Shown here in pieces: positions 42,140-50,933 of a stretch of 64,000 nucleotides of DNA. Position 1 is the first letter of the stretch. The number at the start of each line of letters is the position of its first letter. The notes beneath the pieces were generated by a model. That model worked only from the letters and a program-made list of their open reading frames with translations. It had not been told where the DNA came from and made no database searches. Source of the stretch: Flavobacterium sp. NRK1 (lineage in GTDB: Bacteria > Bacteroidota > Bacteroidia > Flavobacteriales > Flavobacteriaceae); NCBI RefSeq assembly GCF_024054175.1, contig NZ_JAMXLA010000001.1, positions 3,442,140-3,506,139 of the forward strand. The letters run 5' to 3'. Made by a program: the position numbers and the translations under genes.

Positions 42140-44455
42140 TTATTTAAGAAAATCGAACTTTTTATCATTAATTTCATGTTCACGCTGCAATGTATTGCGC
42201 ATACGTTTTAAATGATATTCAGAAATAACCCAGCTCATAGGAAAAGCTGTATCTCTTTTTTCATCTTTTCTTACTGTTTTTTTATAAAGACTAAAGTTTA
42301 TATATGAGCTGATGATTTCTTTATTAAAATTTTTCCTGAAATATTCTTTTAGAATTTCATTTCCAAAGCCTGTACCTGTATCAGATGTATTCAGCACTGT
42401 TAGTAACGGTGTAGCAAGATCATTGGTTAAAGGGTGAATTCTTGCAGACGGTTTTTTCTTGACATCCGAATTGGTTAAATGCAGAATATGGAATGTAAAT
42501 CTGTCATAAGCAGGGTTGCCCTTTTTCAAATCCAGATAAGCTCTTAATTGCTTAAGGAATTCTAAAGTTGATCCTGCTCCTGAATTATCATAATAACCTC
42601 CATCCACAAAATACCTGTCAAATACCTTACCTGCCGGAGAAACATAAGGAAATCGGGAACTTAATACTGCTGCCGTACTGAAGCGTATATCTGTAGCCGG
42701 CCTCTTTTTCTTAAGACTGTCTACCAGTTCCAGAACGTCTGTCCTGTACCATTTTAGTGTATCTTTTATTGGTATAATAGGGCTTATAATGCCGGGATAA
42801 CTATTATCTACCTGTGTGGTATTTATAAAAAGCAAAGGCAATTCTCCCGAAAAATCATATACCTGCGATAGCGGCTTGGAGTAATAATGTGGTATAAGAG
42901 TATCATATTTAGGCGAAATATTACCTTTGGCAGGACTTTCTGAAAAGCTTCTCTCCAATGCATCTGCACGATTATCCAGACACAAAGGTATAATGTATTG
43001 CAATATATCCGGCCCAAGCAGCCTTGCCAGGGTAAATGTCAGGAAATCTTTTTGAAAGAAACTATCGCTATATTTTCTGTAATTGTGTATGCCATATTCT
43101 TTATCTGCTTTTAAAAGGGAATAAAAAGCAGTATTGCCAATTGTGCCGCCTGAAGCCCCTGCAAGGCACAAAATATGTTCTTTAAATGAATTTAAAGAAT
43201 CTTTTGCGAAACTTTTATCCTGAAGATCGCATAATACACTGCTAGACCACTGCCCTGCCCTTGAAGCTCCGCCATCTGACATAACAATGTATATATCAAA
43301 TTTTTTATCAGGATTCTTAATATAAGTGCTGTCCTTTCTTATTATCTGCATTCTTCTTAAAAACCAGTCATTAAGATATTTATCAGTCGAAGGCCTTTTA
43401 GTGTAGGTAAAGCTTTTATCGGCATTAATAGTGCGGACATGATAAGGATCTATAACTTTACCAACCCAAAATGCCCATATATAAATAAAAAGGAAAAAAT
43501 TTATCCTTGTTCTTATATTTATCATCGTAATAATATTGGCTACCCCTATAATTATACCCATAGCAAGTAATGCAAAGGCCAGCGATCCCATAAAACAGGA
43601 TATCACAATAGAAAAGATACCCGAAAGGTACATTGCAATAGCCAGCATAGCAAACCCCGTAAAAAATTTAAACCCCCATTGTTCGGCATTAATAAAGTCT
43701 TCCCTTATTTTTAAAAACTTCATTATTTTGGTAATACTATTATCAGGGTAACTCTCATCTTCTTTTCTCTCACGGTCAATTCGTGCTCTTCTTTTTATGA
43801 AGAAATAAACTGCAAAACATTCCAGCATAAATAATATCAGCATGTAAATAGCCAGCCAGAAAATGTGCCTGTCAACCCCTTCTGCAACATTGCCACCAGT
43901 GCAACGGATTATATAATAAGTAATACATACAATGTAAATAAATGAAAAAGCAATTGACACTATACGTTTCCATGAAGCTGCTCCTTTTTTATAAGACGCA
44001 TTAAGAAAGAAATAAAAAATATTATGAACCGCAATAAACAACATAAGCCACCATCCGTCAAGGGTAGGAGTTGCTGTGGGTAAACTTATAATTGCAGCCT
44101 GAAGGCATACAAAACAGTTAAAAGCGATAATTCTTGGCAGATGTTTCTGCATTCTTGTTGTAAACACTATCAGAGCCTTCCTGTTGGCATCCACAGTATT
44201 CATGTCAACAGGATTTTTATCATATTTTTTTTGCTGTTTTATGTAGCTTAGCATCCTGCCGCTGTACCATAATATAACAGCCCAAAGTATACACACAGTA
44301 ATTGTACATAAGCCTGGAAAGAGATTTTCTCCGGACTGAATAACCACATCAATACCCTGATCTACAACTATTAGAAGATAATATATGGCAATTACAGATA
44401 AGATTCCGGCAATGTTTAACCATAACGATTTTAAAAAAACGGAAAGATATTTCAT
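42140..44455 (-). CDS. Membrane-anchored patatin-like phospholipase
   Basis: The N-terminal 340 residues contain about nine transmembrane segments. They are followed by a patatin-like domain: an oxyanion loop SDGGASRAGQ (about 391), nucleophile elbow GASGG (about 433, LAGASGGTIGN) and the catalytic DGG (about 616, FVDGGYYDNSG). These give a Ser-Asp dyad that hydrolyses acyl esters of lipids. At 771 residues, with such a large membrane domain, it differs from ordinary soluble patatins. The catalytic part probably faces the cytoplasm, but topology is not certain. The gene stands alone. Confidence 0.85.
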   Translation of the reverse strand: MKYLSVFLKSLWLNIAGILSVIAIYYLLIVVDQGIDVVIQSGENLFPGLCTITVCILWAVILWYSGRMLSYIKQQKKYDKNPVDMNTVDANRKALIVFTTRMQKHLPRIIAFNCFVCLQAAIISLPTATPTLDGWWLMLFIAVHNIFYFFLNASYKKGAASWKRIVSIAFSFIYIVCITYYIIRCTGGNVAEGVDRHIFWLAIYMLILFMLECFAVYFFIKRRARIDRERKEDESYPDNSITKIMKFLKIREDFINAEQWGFKFFTGFAMLAIAMYLSGIFSIVISCFMGSLAFALLAMGIIIGVANIITMINIRTRINFFLFIYIWAFWVGKVIDPYHVRTINADKSFTYTKRPSTDKYLNDWFLRRMQIIRKDSTYIKNPDKKFDIYIVMSDGGASRAGQWSSSVLCDLQDKSFAKDSLNSFKEHILCLAGASGGTIGNTAFYSLLKADKEYGIHNYRKYSDSFFQKDFLTFTLARLLGPDILQYIIPLCLDNRADALERSFSESPAKGNISPKYDTLIPHYYSKPLSQVYDFSGELPLLFINTTQVDNSYPGIISPIIPIKDTLKWYRTDVLELVDSLKKKRPATDIRFSTAAVLSSRFPYVSPAGKVFDRYFVDGGYYDNSGAGSTLEFLKQLRAYLDLKKGNPAYDRFTFHILHLTNSDVKKKPSARIHPLTNDLATPLLTVLNTSDTGTGFGNEILKEYFRKNFNKEIISSYINFSLYKKTVRKDEKRDTAFPMSWVISEYHLKRMRNTLQREHEINDKKFDFLK

Positions 44456-44575
44456 GAAGCAGTAGTAAGTTAAGCTGGATAGATGTTTTAAAAATTTGTT
44501 AATTTCAAAGATAAAAATTCTGCTTATTAACCAATTACGGGAAAACCATAAATATTTTTAAGGAAAAATACCAAA

Positions 44576-44602
44576 AAAAAGACAGCTTTCAGCTGTCTTT
44601 TT
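44576..44602 (-). terminator. Intrinsic terminator of the second SDR
   Basis: Arms AAAAAGACAGCT (44576-44587) and AGCTGTCTTTTT (44591-44602) with a TTC loop, 20 bases beyond the stop at 44623. Confidence 0.88.
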
Positions 44603-44622
44603 ATAATAAAACAAAGGTTTAA

Positions 44623-45363
44623 TTATCCTTTAAAACCACCATCAATATTAAGGCTTGCACCGGTTATATAACCGGCATCTGGTCCGGCAAGATAGGCAAC
44701 AAAACCTGCTATCTCCTCTACCTGAGCATAGCGCCCTACAGGTAACTGTGTTCTTAAGAAATCGGCAAAAGGTCCGTTTTCTGGATTCAGGTCGGTATTT
44801 ACAGGGCCGGGCTGTACGTTATTTATGGTAATTCCCTGCGGACCAAGATCTCTGGATAATCCTGTAGTAAGTCCCTGAATAGCGGCTTTACTTGCTGCAT
44901 AAATGCCTCCCCCTTCAAATGGCACACGGGTAGCATTGGTGCTACCTATAGTAATAATACGGCCACCACTTACCATGTGTTTTACTGCGGCTTTAATAGC
45001 TACAAATACCGCTCTTACATTAATATCAAATGTTTTGTCGAAATCTTCCAGCGTGAAAGTATCAATAGGTCCCATAATACCTATACCGGCATTGTTTACC
45101 AATATATCTATTTTACCAAATTTTGCTGCTGTAGCTTCTACCGCTGCTTCAACAGATTGCGCATTGGCACTATCGGCCTGAATGGCAAAAGCTTTACGCC
45201 CTAACGATTCAATTTCTTTTACAAGAGCTTCTGAATTCTCTTTTCCTGATACGTAAGTAAAAGCTACGTCTGCGCCTTCCTCAGCTAATTTCCTTACAAT
45301 TCCGGCTCCTATTCCACGGCTGCCGCCTGTTACTAAAGCTATTTTATTTACTAATGTTGACAT
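44623..45363 (-). CDS. SDR-family oxidoreductase (FabG-like)
   Basis: A 246-residue classical SDR with TGGSRGIGAG (cofactor binding), NNAGIGIMG, the catalytic serine in ITIGSTNA, YAASKAAI and a C-terminal GYITGASLNIDGG typical of 3-oxoacyl reductase-like enzymes. Many similar genes act on xenobiotic or quinone-like substrates. It is transcribed away from the Crp/Fnr regulator, 205 bases downstream of it on the same strand, with a terminator between. Confidence 0.92.
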   Translation of the reverse strand: MSTLVNKIALVTGGSRGIGAGIVRKLAEEGADVAFTYVSGKENSEALVKEIESLGRKAFAIQADSANAQSVEAAVEATAAKFGKIDILVNNAGIGIMGPIDTFTLEDFDKTFDINVRAVFVAIKAAVKHMVSGGRIITIGSTNATRVPFEGGGIYAASKAAIQGLTTGLSRDLGPQGITINNVQPGPVNTDLNPENGPFADFLRTQLPVGRYAQVEEIAGFVAYLAGPDAGYITGASLNIDGGFKG

Positions 45364-45511
45364 AATAATAAGTATTAAAATTATTTATAAATCTGTTTTT
45401 AAAGAAGAACCTGTTCATTGGTTTTTCTGTTACAAAGTTGCAACAGAAGCTCACCTCAGAACATTGATCTTAAGCAGAAAAAACTATTGACCTATATCAA
45501 CAAAAAATGAC

Positions 45512-45540
45512 AAAAAAAACTCCTGATGATCTCAGGAGTT
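45512..45540 (-). terminator. Intrinsic terminator of the Crp/Fnr gene
   Basis: Arms AACTCCTGA (45518-45526) and TCAGGAGTT (45532-45540) with a five-base loop; eight T residues on the minus strand. 28 bases beyond the stop at 45569. Confidence 0.85.
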
Positions 45541-45568
45541 ACAACACACTATATATAGTTATTAAATA

Positions 45569-46147
45569 TTATTTTTTAGCCGAATGATTGCGTACACGAC
45601 TGAGGGTTTCGGGCGAAAGCCCAAGATAAGCCGCTATCATGTGCTGTGGTATACGATTTATAATATCCGGATACATTTTAATGAACTCATTATATTTCTC
45701 TTCTGCAGTATAACTATTGCCCATATGAATACGGTTTTGTAAAACAACAAAGCTGCGTTCAAGCAACATACGCTGAAAAGTATTATAGGCTGGTATAGCT
45801 TCAAGCAGTGTTTCAAAATCTCCTTTTGGTATTAATATAATCTCACTATCTTCCAATGCCTCAATATTAAATTTTGCAGGTTCTTCATATACATAACTTT
45901 GTCTGTCACCTGCCCACCAATTTTCGGGGGAGAACTGAAAAATATGCTCCTGCCCTTTTTCATCTACCCTAAAAGTTCTAACCAAACCTTTAGATACAAA
46001 CGCATTATAACGCCAGATATCGCCTTCCTGCAGAAGGTATTGTTTACGTCGCAGCTTTTTAAGCCGGCATACCTGTTCTACCATTATAATTTGTTCAGGG
46101 GTAAGTTCAATTTTATCCGTTAAATAGGTAATGAAATTATCAAACAT
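45569..46147 (-). CDS. Crp/Fnr-family transcriptional regulator
   Basis: A 192-residue protein with an N-terminal cyclic-nucleotide-binding-like domain (about 15-120; LLQEGDIWRYNAFVSKGLVRTF, then QFSPENWWAGD) and a C-terminal HTH (MIAAYLGLSPETLSRVR). The cAMP-binding residues of true Crp are not conserved, so the ligand is unknown. It faces the divergent ring-cleavage dioxygenase operon at 46390, a likely target, although no operator could be identified. Confidence 0.88.
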   Translation of the reverse strand: MFDNFITYLTDKIELTPEQIIMVEQVCRLKKLRRKQYLLQEGDIWRYNAFVSKGLVRTFRVDEKGQEHIFQFSPENWWAGDRQSYVYEEPAKFNIEALEDSEIILIPKGDFETLLEAIPAYNTFQRMLLERSFVVLQNRIHMGNSYTAEEKYNEFIKMYPDIINRIPQHMIAAYLGLSPETLSRVRNHSAKK

Positions 46148-46316
46148 ATATTATCTGTAATTTATACGTAAAGGTATTTAAAATATAAATATGCTTTCAA
46201 AATACAAATTAACTAAATATCGTGGTTTCTTGTTGCCCGAAACACATCTAAATAAATGAAAATAAGATAATTAATAATTTAGGAATAGCTATTGCCTGGT
46301 AAAGTTCATGTGTTTT

Positions 46317-46363
46317 TTCTTGTCCCAGTTCAATGCACAGAATAGCAATCAGAAGTAATTTTA
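46317..46363 (+). promoter_or_regulatory. Promoter region of the dioxygenase operon with shared 20-base motif
   Basis: TTCTTGTC-N2-AGTTCAATGC (46317-46336) and, 20 bases later, TAATTTTA (46356-46363), a 7-of-8-type match to TANNTTTG. Identical layout to 33538-33584. It predicts a transcript starting about 20 bases before the ATG at 46390. Confidence 0.5.
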
Positions 46364-46389
46364 CATTATCAAATTAAAACATTACAATC

Positions 46390-47328
46390 ATGGAAAATAC
46401 AATTTTAGGCATTCACCATATTACTGCAATTGCAGGAGATGCTAAACGCAACTTTAATTTTTATGCAAATATTTTAGGCATACGTTTTATTAAAAAAACG
46501 GTGAACTTTGACGACCCCGGTACTTATCACTTTTACTTTGGAGACGAAATAGGAAGTGCAGGTACAATACTTACTTTTTTCCCTTGGGGAGAAGGCATAC
46601 CACAAGGCAGAAGAGGTGCCGGAATGGCAACAGAAATTGGATACTCTGTACCTAAAGGAAGTCTTGAGTTCTGGATTGAACGTTTTGAAAAATACAATGT
46701 TATATACAATAAACCAGCAGAGAAATTTGGCGAAAGATATTTAACCTTTCTTGATCCGGACGGACTAAAATTGGAGCTTATTGAAAAAAATACACCTGAT
46801 ACACGTAAACCGTGGGAAACTGATGAGATTAAAGCAGAGCATGCTACAAGAGGTTTTCATAATGTAACACTAACACTTAACAGTATTAAAGGTACTGCTT
46901 CTGTGTTAACCGATATATTTGGATATAAACTTATCTCTCAGGAAAGTAACAGGTATCGTTATGCTACAGATACTGTAGAAAACGCAGCTATAGTAGATCT
47001 TGTGGAAATAGCATCTGAAAAACACGGGCATGTAGCCAACGGAACAGTACACCATGTAGCTTTCCGGGTTAAAAATGATGAAATATTAATGCACTTCCGT
47101 GAAAAAGTTGCTGCAGCAGGTTTAAACATAACTCCGCAAATAGACAGGCAATATTTCCATTCATTGTATTTCAGGGAACCGGGTGGGGTTTTATTTGAAA
47201 TAGCAACCGATAATCCCGGCTTTACAGTTGATGAAGCTCTTGAAGACTTAGGTAAAGGTCTTAAACTGCCTGCTCAATATGAATCACGCCGAAGCGATAT
47301 TGAAGCACATTTAGTACCAATAAATTAA
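46390..47328 (+). CDS. VOC-family ring-cleavage dioxygenase (MhqO-like)
   Basis: A 312-residue protein made of two vicinal-oxygen-chelate modules. The first opens GIHHITAIAGDAKRN with H9 and has DPDGLKLELIE; the second has NGTVHHVAFRV and GGVLFEIATDNPG. The two histidines and the glutamate of FEIATD fit the metal site of Fe(II)- or Mn(II)-dependent extradiol-type enzymes. In Bacillus, hydroquinone-specific members (MhqO, MhqE) are co-transcribed with the hydrolase MhqD; here too a MhqD-like hydrolase follows 13 bases downstream. The substrate is probably a quinol or catechol. Confidence 0.85.
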   Translation: MENTILGIHHITAIAGDAKRNFNFYANILGIRFIKKTVNFDDPGTYHFYFGDEIGSAGTILTFFPWGEGIPQGRRGAGMATEIGYSVPKGSLEFWIERFEKYNVIYNKPAEKFGERYLTFLDPDGLKLELIEKNTPDTRKPWETDEIKAEHATRGFHNVTLTLNSIKGTASVLTDIFGYKLISQESNRYRYATDTVENAAIVDLVEIASEKHGHVANGTVHHVAFRVKNDEILMHFREKVAAAGLNITPQIDRQYFHSLYFREPGGVLFEIATDNPGFTVDEALEDLGKGLKLPAQYESRRSDIEAHLVPIN

Positions 47329-47341
47329 ATAATTTAATACT

Positions 47342-47971
47342 ATGGATTTTCAACCATTAAAATATATTTACAAAGCATCGGGCAAACCCGGTGCTTATAC
47401 CCTCCTGCTGCTTCATGGTACAGGCGGAAACGAAAATGATCTTTTGCCTTTAGCTTCTAAATTTGGAGATGATCTAAATATACTAAGCGTACGAGGCAAT
47501 GTAAGCGAAAACGGAATGCCCCGCTTTTTTAAAAGGCTTGGTATGGGTGTTTTTGACGAAAAGGATCTTGATTTCAGAACCGATGAACTTATTGAGTTTA
47601 TAAAATCTGTAGCTGTTACGGAAGGTTTTGATAGCAGTAAGGTTATTGCACTAGGCTACTCAAACGGGGCAAATATAGCAGGAGCAGCATTGGTTAAATA
47701 TCCCGATTTTTTAGCCGGGGCAGTACTATACCGGCCAATGCAGCCTTTTACTAAAATTGATGATTCACCGTCAACTCAAATGTGCAAACCTGTATTTTTT
47801 AGTTCTGGCAAAGCAGATCCTACAATAGAACCTTTTGCTACACCAAAATATGTACAACTTTTAAAGGACAGAGGTTTTAAAGTAGATTTTCATGATTTAC
47901 CAACAGGACATAACCTTACTTTAGAAGATGTTAATCTTTCAAAAGAATGGCTGGCTGAAAATTTTAAATAA
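47342..47971 (+). CDS. MhqD-like alpha/beta hydrolase (carboxylesterase family)
   Basis: A 209-residue alpha/beta hydrolase of the small carboxylesterase/phospholipase type: LLLHGTGGNENDL (oxyanion region), nucleophile elbow GYSNGA, SSGKADPTIEP with the catalytic aspartate, and LPTGHNL with the histidine. It is co-transcribed with the dioxygenase and ends at a terminator. It is likely to hydrolyse the ring-cleavage product. Confidence 0.87.
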   Translation: MDFQPLKYIYKASGKPGAYTLLLLHGTGGNENDLLPLASKFGDDLNILSVRGNVSENGMPRFFKRLGMGVFDEKDLDFRTDELIEFIKSVAVTEGFDSSKVIALGYSNGANIAGAALVKYPDFLAGAVLYRPMQPFTKIDDSPSTQMCKPVFFSSGKADPTIEPFATPKYVQLLKDRGFKVDFHDLPTGHNLTLEDVNLSKEWLAENFK

Positions 47972-48019
47972 TTAAATCCTTTGCTTAAAAATGGAATACA
48001 GGCAATTTTAATTTATGCT

Positions 48020-48052
48020 AAAAGGTGTGGTTAATATAACTGCACCTTTTTT
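48020..48052 (+). terminator. Intrinsic terminator
   Basis: Arms AAAAGGTG (48020-48027) and CACCTTTT (48043-48050), extended inside by GTT/AAC with a two-base mismatch, followed by TT. It separates the dioxygenase-hydrolase pair from the pirin gene. Confidence 0.7.
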
Positions 48053-48099
48053 ACACGTAAAAAATAACTAACTTTAACTTACCATAAAATATACATATC

Positions 48100-48996
48100 A
48101 TGTCAAACATTGGACTTATAATTGAAGAACGCCCAAGCGATATTGGTAATTTTTTAGTTGGCAGATTACTGCCTTTTAAAGAAAAAAGAACCGTAGGTCC
48201 TTTTGCTTTTATAGATCACATGGGGCCTGCCCTGCTTAATGATCATGAAAATTTAGATGTAGGTCCGCATCCGCATATTGGACTTTCAACACTTACCTAT
48301 CTTTTTGAAGGAAGTATAATGCACCGCGATAGCCTGGGTACAGAAGTTGAAATTAAACCGGGTCAGGTAAACTGGATGACTTCGGGTAAAGGAATAGTAC
48401 ATTCTGAACGCACGCCGGAATATCTGCGAAAGTCTGATAAATCGTTGCACGGACTTCAAATATGGGTGGCGCTGCCTAAACATCTTGAACAAATGGAGCC
48501 TTCTTTCGCACATATTGAAGAAAACAGTATGCCAACATGGAAAATAGGAAATGTATCTGCTAAACTTATTGCAGGAGAGGCTTTCGGTAAAAAATCTGAT
48601 GTACCTGTATATAGCCCATTGTATTTTATAGAACTAAAAAGTACAGGAAAAGAAAAACTCCAGATTGGTAAAGATCTATATGGAGAAAGCGGACTTTATA
48701 TTCTTGAAGGCAGTATTGAAAGTGATGGCAATACTTTTTCAACCAAGCAATTGCTTGTTGCAAAAGATGCATCATTATGTGAATTTACCATGAATGAAAA
48801 TACAACCGTATATATTTTTGGAGGTACTCCGTTTGAAGAACCAAGACATATCTACTGGAATTTTGTTGCTTCTACTCCCGAGTTAATAGAAGATGCAAAA
48901 AAACGCTGGACGGAACAAACTTTCCCTAAAATTCCGGGAGAAACCGGGTTTGTACCTCTGCCTTCACAAAACCCTAATTTTAATATTAAAAAATAA
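48100..48996 (+). CDS. Pirin-family bicupin protein
   Basis: A 298-residue pirin. The N-terminal cupin has the metal ligands HPHIG, HRDSLG, GKGIVHSER; the second cupin carries no such set. At 298 residues it is the usual length. Some pirins oxidise quercetin-like flavonoids and many are induced by quinone or xenobiotic stress. It starts after a terminator but before it an AACTTTA-type box allows separate expression. It is followed by a GNAT gene 8 bases downstream. Confidence 0.9.
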   Translation: MSNIGLIIEERPSDIGNFLVGRLLPFKEKRTVGPFAFIDHMGPALLNDHENLDVGPHPHIGLSTLTYLFEGSIMHRDSLGTEVEIKPGQVNWMTSGKGIVHSERTPEYLRKSDKSLHGLQIWVALPKHLEQMEPSFAHIEENSMPTWKIGNVSAKLIAGEAFGKKSDVPVYSPLYFIELKSTGKEKLQIGKDLYGESGLYILEGSIESDGNTFSTKQLLVAKDASLCEFTMNENTTVYIFGGTPFEEPRHIYWNFVASTPELIEDAKKRWTEQTFPKIPGETGFVPLPSQNPNFNIKK

Positions 48997-49004
48997 GAAA
49001 AATA

Positions 49005-49283
49005 ATGGAAATAAAACATTCTGACGACGGGGATAAAGGCTACTTTAGTGCTAAAGAAGGCGAAGTGAAAGCCGGATTAATGACATATGTATGGGCGGGT
49101 AATGATAAATTCATAATAGACCATACAGAAGGCAATCCTGACTTTAAAGGTATTGGTAAAAAATTGCTTGATGCAGCAGTAAACTATGCGCGGGAAAACA
49201 ATAAGAAGATTATTCCGTTATGCCCTTTCGCTAAAAAAATGTTCGATCGTTATGAAGAGTTACATGATGTGCTTTCGGCATAA
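49005..49283 (+). CDS. Small GNAT-fold acetyltransferase-like protein (YjdJ type)
   Basis: A 92-residue single-domain GNAT of the short YjdJ-like kind: GLMTYVW, IIDHTEGNPDFKGIGKKLLDAAVNYAREN and PLCPFAKKMFDRYEE. The acyl-CoA binding loop is present (DFKGIGKKLL). It is 8 bases after the pirin stop and therefore probably translationally coupled. Substrate unknown. Confidence 0.88.
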   Translation: MEIKHSDDGDKGYFSAKEGEVKAGLMTYVWAGNDKFIIDHTEGNPDFKGIGKKLLDAAVNYARENNKKIIPLCPFAKKMFDRYEELHDVLSA

Positions 49284-49358
49284 AGTATTGTAATTTAGCA
49301 TAATATTAAAACATTCATCAGGAAGTTTAATTACCTTTAAAAGTATAAACCATACCTA

Positions 49359-49778
49359 ATGATTTTTTTAGTACTCATAAATGCGTCTGTTTTTATTATG
49401 TTATCGTTTGTGCATGTTTACTGGGCAATGATTAATAATGAAGATATGCGCGGTGTATTACCAACCGACACTAATGGTAAAGAAGTTTTTCAGCCCGGTG
49501 TTATTGGTACTTTTGCTATAGCAGCATTTTTAGGCATATGTGCTTTTATAACTATAGGAAACCTTGGCATATATGAATCTTTTATAAATCACAGCATCAT
49601 TACATATGGCACTATACTGATTGGCTTTTTATTCATAGTAAGAGCAATAGGAGATTTTAAATATGCAGGTTTCTTTAAAAGAATAAAAGGCACCTGTTTT
49701 TCAGCAAATGATACCCGATATTACTCACCCCTATGCCTTTTTGTTGGTGTTTGTAATATTATTATAGCTTTTATATAA
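49359..49778 (+). CDS. DUF3995 membrane protein
   Basis: A 139-residue protein with four hydrophobic segments. Features fit DUF3995: an early VHVYWAM, GVLPTDTNGKEVFQPG, RAIGDFKYAGFFKR and a C-terminal NDTRYYSPLCLF. The role of the family is unknown. It lies 75 bases after the GNAT gene, with a TACCTTTA box in between, so it may be expressed separately, and ends at a terminator. Confidence 0.82.
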   Translation: MIFLVLINASVFIMLSFVHVYWAMINNEDMRGVLPTDTNGKEVFQPGVIGTFAIAAFLGICAFITIGNLGIYESFINHSIITYGTILIGFLFIVRAIGDFKYAGFFKRIKGTCFSANDTRYYSPLCLFVGVCNIIIAFI

Positions 49779-49783
49779 ATTGA

Positions 49784-49811
49784 AAAGAGCAATCGGTACC
49801 AATTGCTCTTT
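49784..49811. terminator. Intrinsic terminator between convergent genes
   Basis: Arms AAAGAGCAAT (49784-49793) and ATTGCTCTTT (49802-49811) with an eight-base loop. It lies just after the DUF3995 gene; a second weaker inverted repeat (AAGGTTA / TAACCTT, 49814-49839) precedes the end of the convergent dehydrogenase. Confidence 0.85.
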
Positions 49812-49860
49812 CAAGGTTAAGGGAAGAAAGATAACCTTTGAATGCTCTTCCCGATAATCC

Positions 49861-50907
49861 TTATTTCATGGAAGCCATGTCAATTACAAACCTATATTTA
49901 ACATCGCTTTTATTCATTCGGTCGTATGCTTCATTAATATAATCCATATCTATTACTTCAACATCAGCTGTAATATTATGTTCAGCACAATAATCAAGCA
50001 TTTCCTGAGTTTCTTTAATCCCGCCTATAAGGCTGCCCATTATACTTCTCCTTTTAAATATAAGGGTAAATGCCTGTAAAGGTTCGCCTGCAGGAGGCGC
50101 TCCAACAATAATCATAGTACCGTTTTTCTTTAAAAGATTAAGGTAAGTATTGTAATCATGCTTAGCAGATACTGTATTCAGAATAAAATCGAAACTATTG
50201 GCCAAAGAATCCATAGTTGCAGGATCTGTAGTAAGTGCAAAATGGTGTGCTCCCAATGCCTTTGCATCAGCTTCTTTAGATGGTGATGTACTAAGCATAG
50301 TAACTTCTGCCCCAAAAGAAGCAGCAAATTTAACCGCCATGTGACCAAGACCGCCAAGGCCTAATACAGCAACTTTGTGTCCTTTACCTACTTTAAGATA
50401 GCGTAATGGTGAGTAGGTTGTAATACCTGCACATAATAAAGGGGCAACTCCTTTTAAGTCAAGTTTATCAGATACATGAAGTACATAATCCTGATCTACA
50501 GTTATGGTAGTAGAATAGCCTCCGTATGTAGGAGTAGTTGTGCCTCTTTCATAACTGTTATAAGTACCGGTCATACCTTCATCACAAAACTGTTCTTCAC
50601 CTTCAATACAGCTCTGGCATTTACGGCACGAATCTACAAAACATCCTACACCAGCTAACTCACCAACTTCAAACTTGGTAACATTTTCGCCCGTTTTAAT
50701 AATTTTACCAACAATTTCGTGCCCCGGAACAAGAGGATATATTGCAGGTCCCCAGTCTCCTTTAGCGGTATGAATATCAGAGTGGCAAACACCACTGTAT
50801 AATATCTCTATTTGTACTTGGTTTGCACCAACTTCTTTACGTTCAAATTCAAAAGGCCTTAATGGTGTTTCCGCATCATAGGCCGCAAAAGCTTTTACCT
50901 GAATCAT
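49861..50907 (-). CDS. NAD(P)-dependent zinc alcohol dehydrogenase (YahK/CAD type)
   Basis: A 348-residue medium-chain dehydrogenase: CHSDIH (catalytic zinc ligand), PGHEIVGKI, four structural cysteines in GCFVDSCRKCQSCIEGEEQFC, and the nucleotide fold GLGGLGHMAVKFA with SPSKE after strand 2, which favours NADPH. Members of this group reduce aldehydes broadly. The gene begins 26 bases after the stop of the LytTR regulator and is probably co-transcribed with that two-component pair. Together with the RND pump and the dioxygenase cluster this suggests response to reactive aldehydes or quinones. Confidence 0.92.
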   Translation of the reverse strand: MIQVKAFAAYDAETPLRPFEFERKEVGANQVQIEILYSGVCHSDIHTAKGDWGPAIYPLVPGHEIVGKIIKTGENVTKFEVGELAGVGCFVDSCRKCQSCIEGEEQFCDEGMTGTYNSYERGTTTPTYGGYSTTITVDQDYVLHVSDKLDLKGVAPLLCAGITTYSPLRYLKVGKGHKVAVLGLGGLGHMAVKFAASFGAEVTMLSTSPSKEADAKALGAHHFALTTDPATMDSLANSFDFILNTVSAKHDYNTYLNLLKKNGTMIIVGAPPAGEPLQAFTLIFKRRSIMGSLIGGIKETQEMLDYCAEHNITADVEVIDMDYINEAYDRMNKSDVKYRFVIDMASMK

Positions 50908-50933
50908 GTTTTTAGAGGTTTTTGGTTATTATT

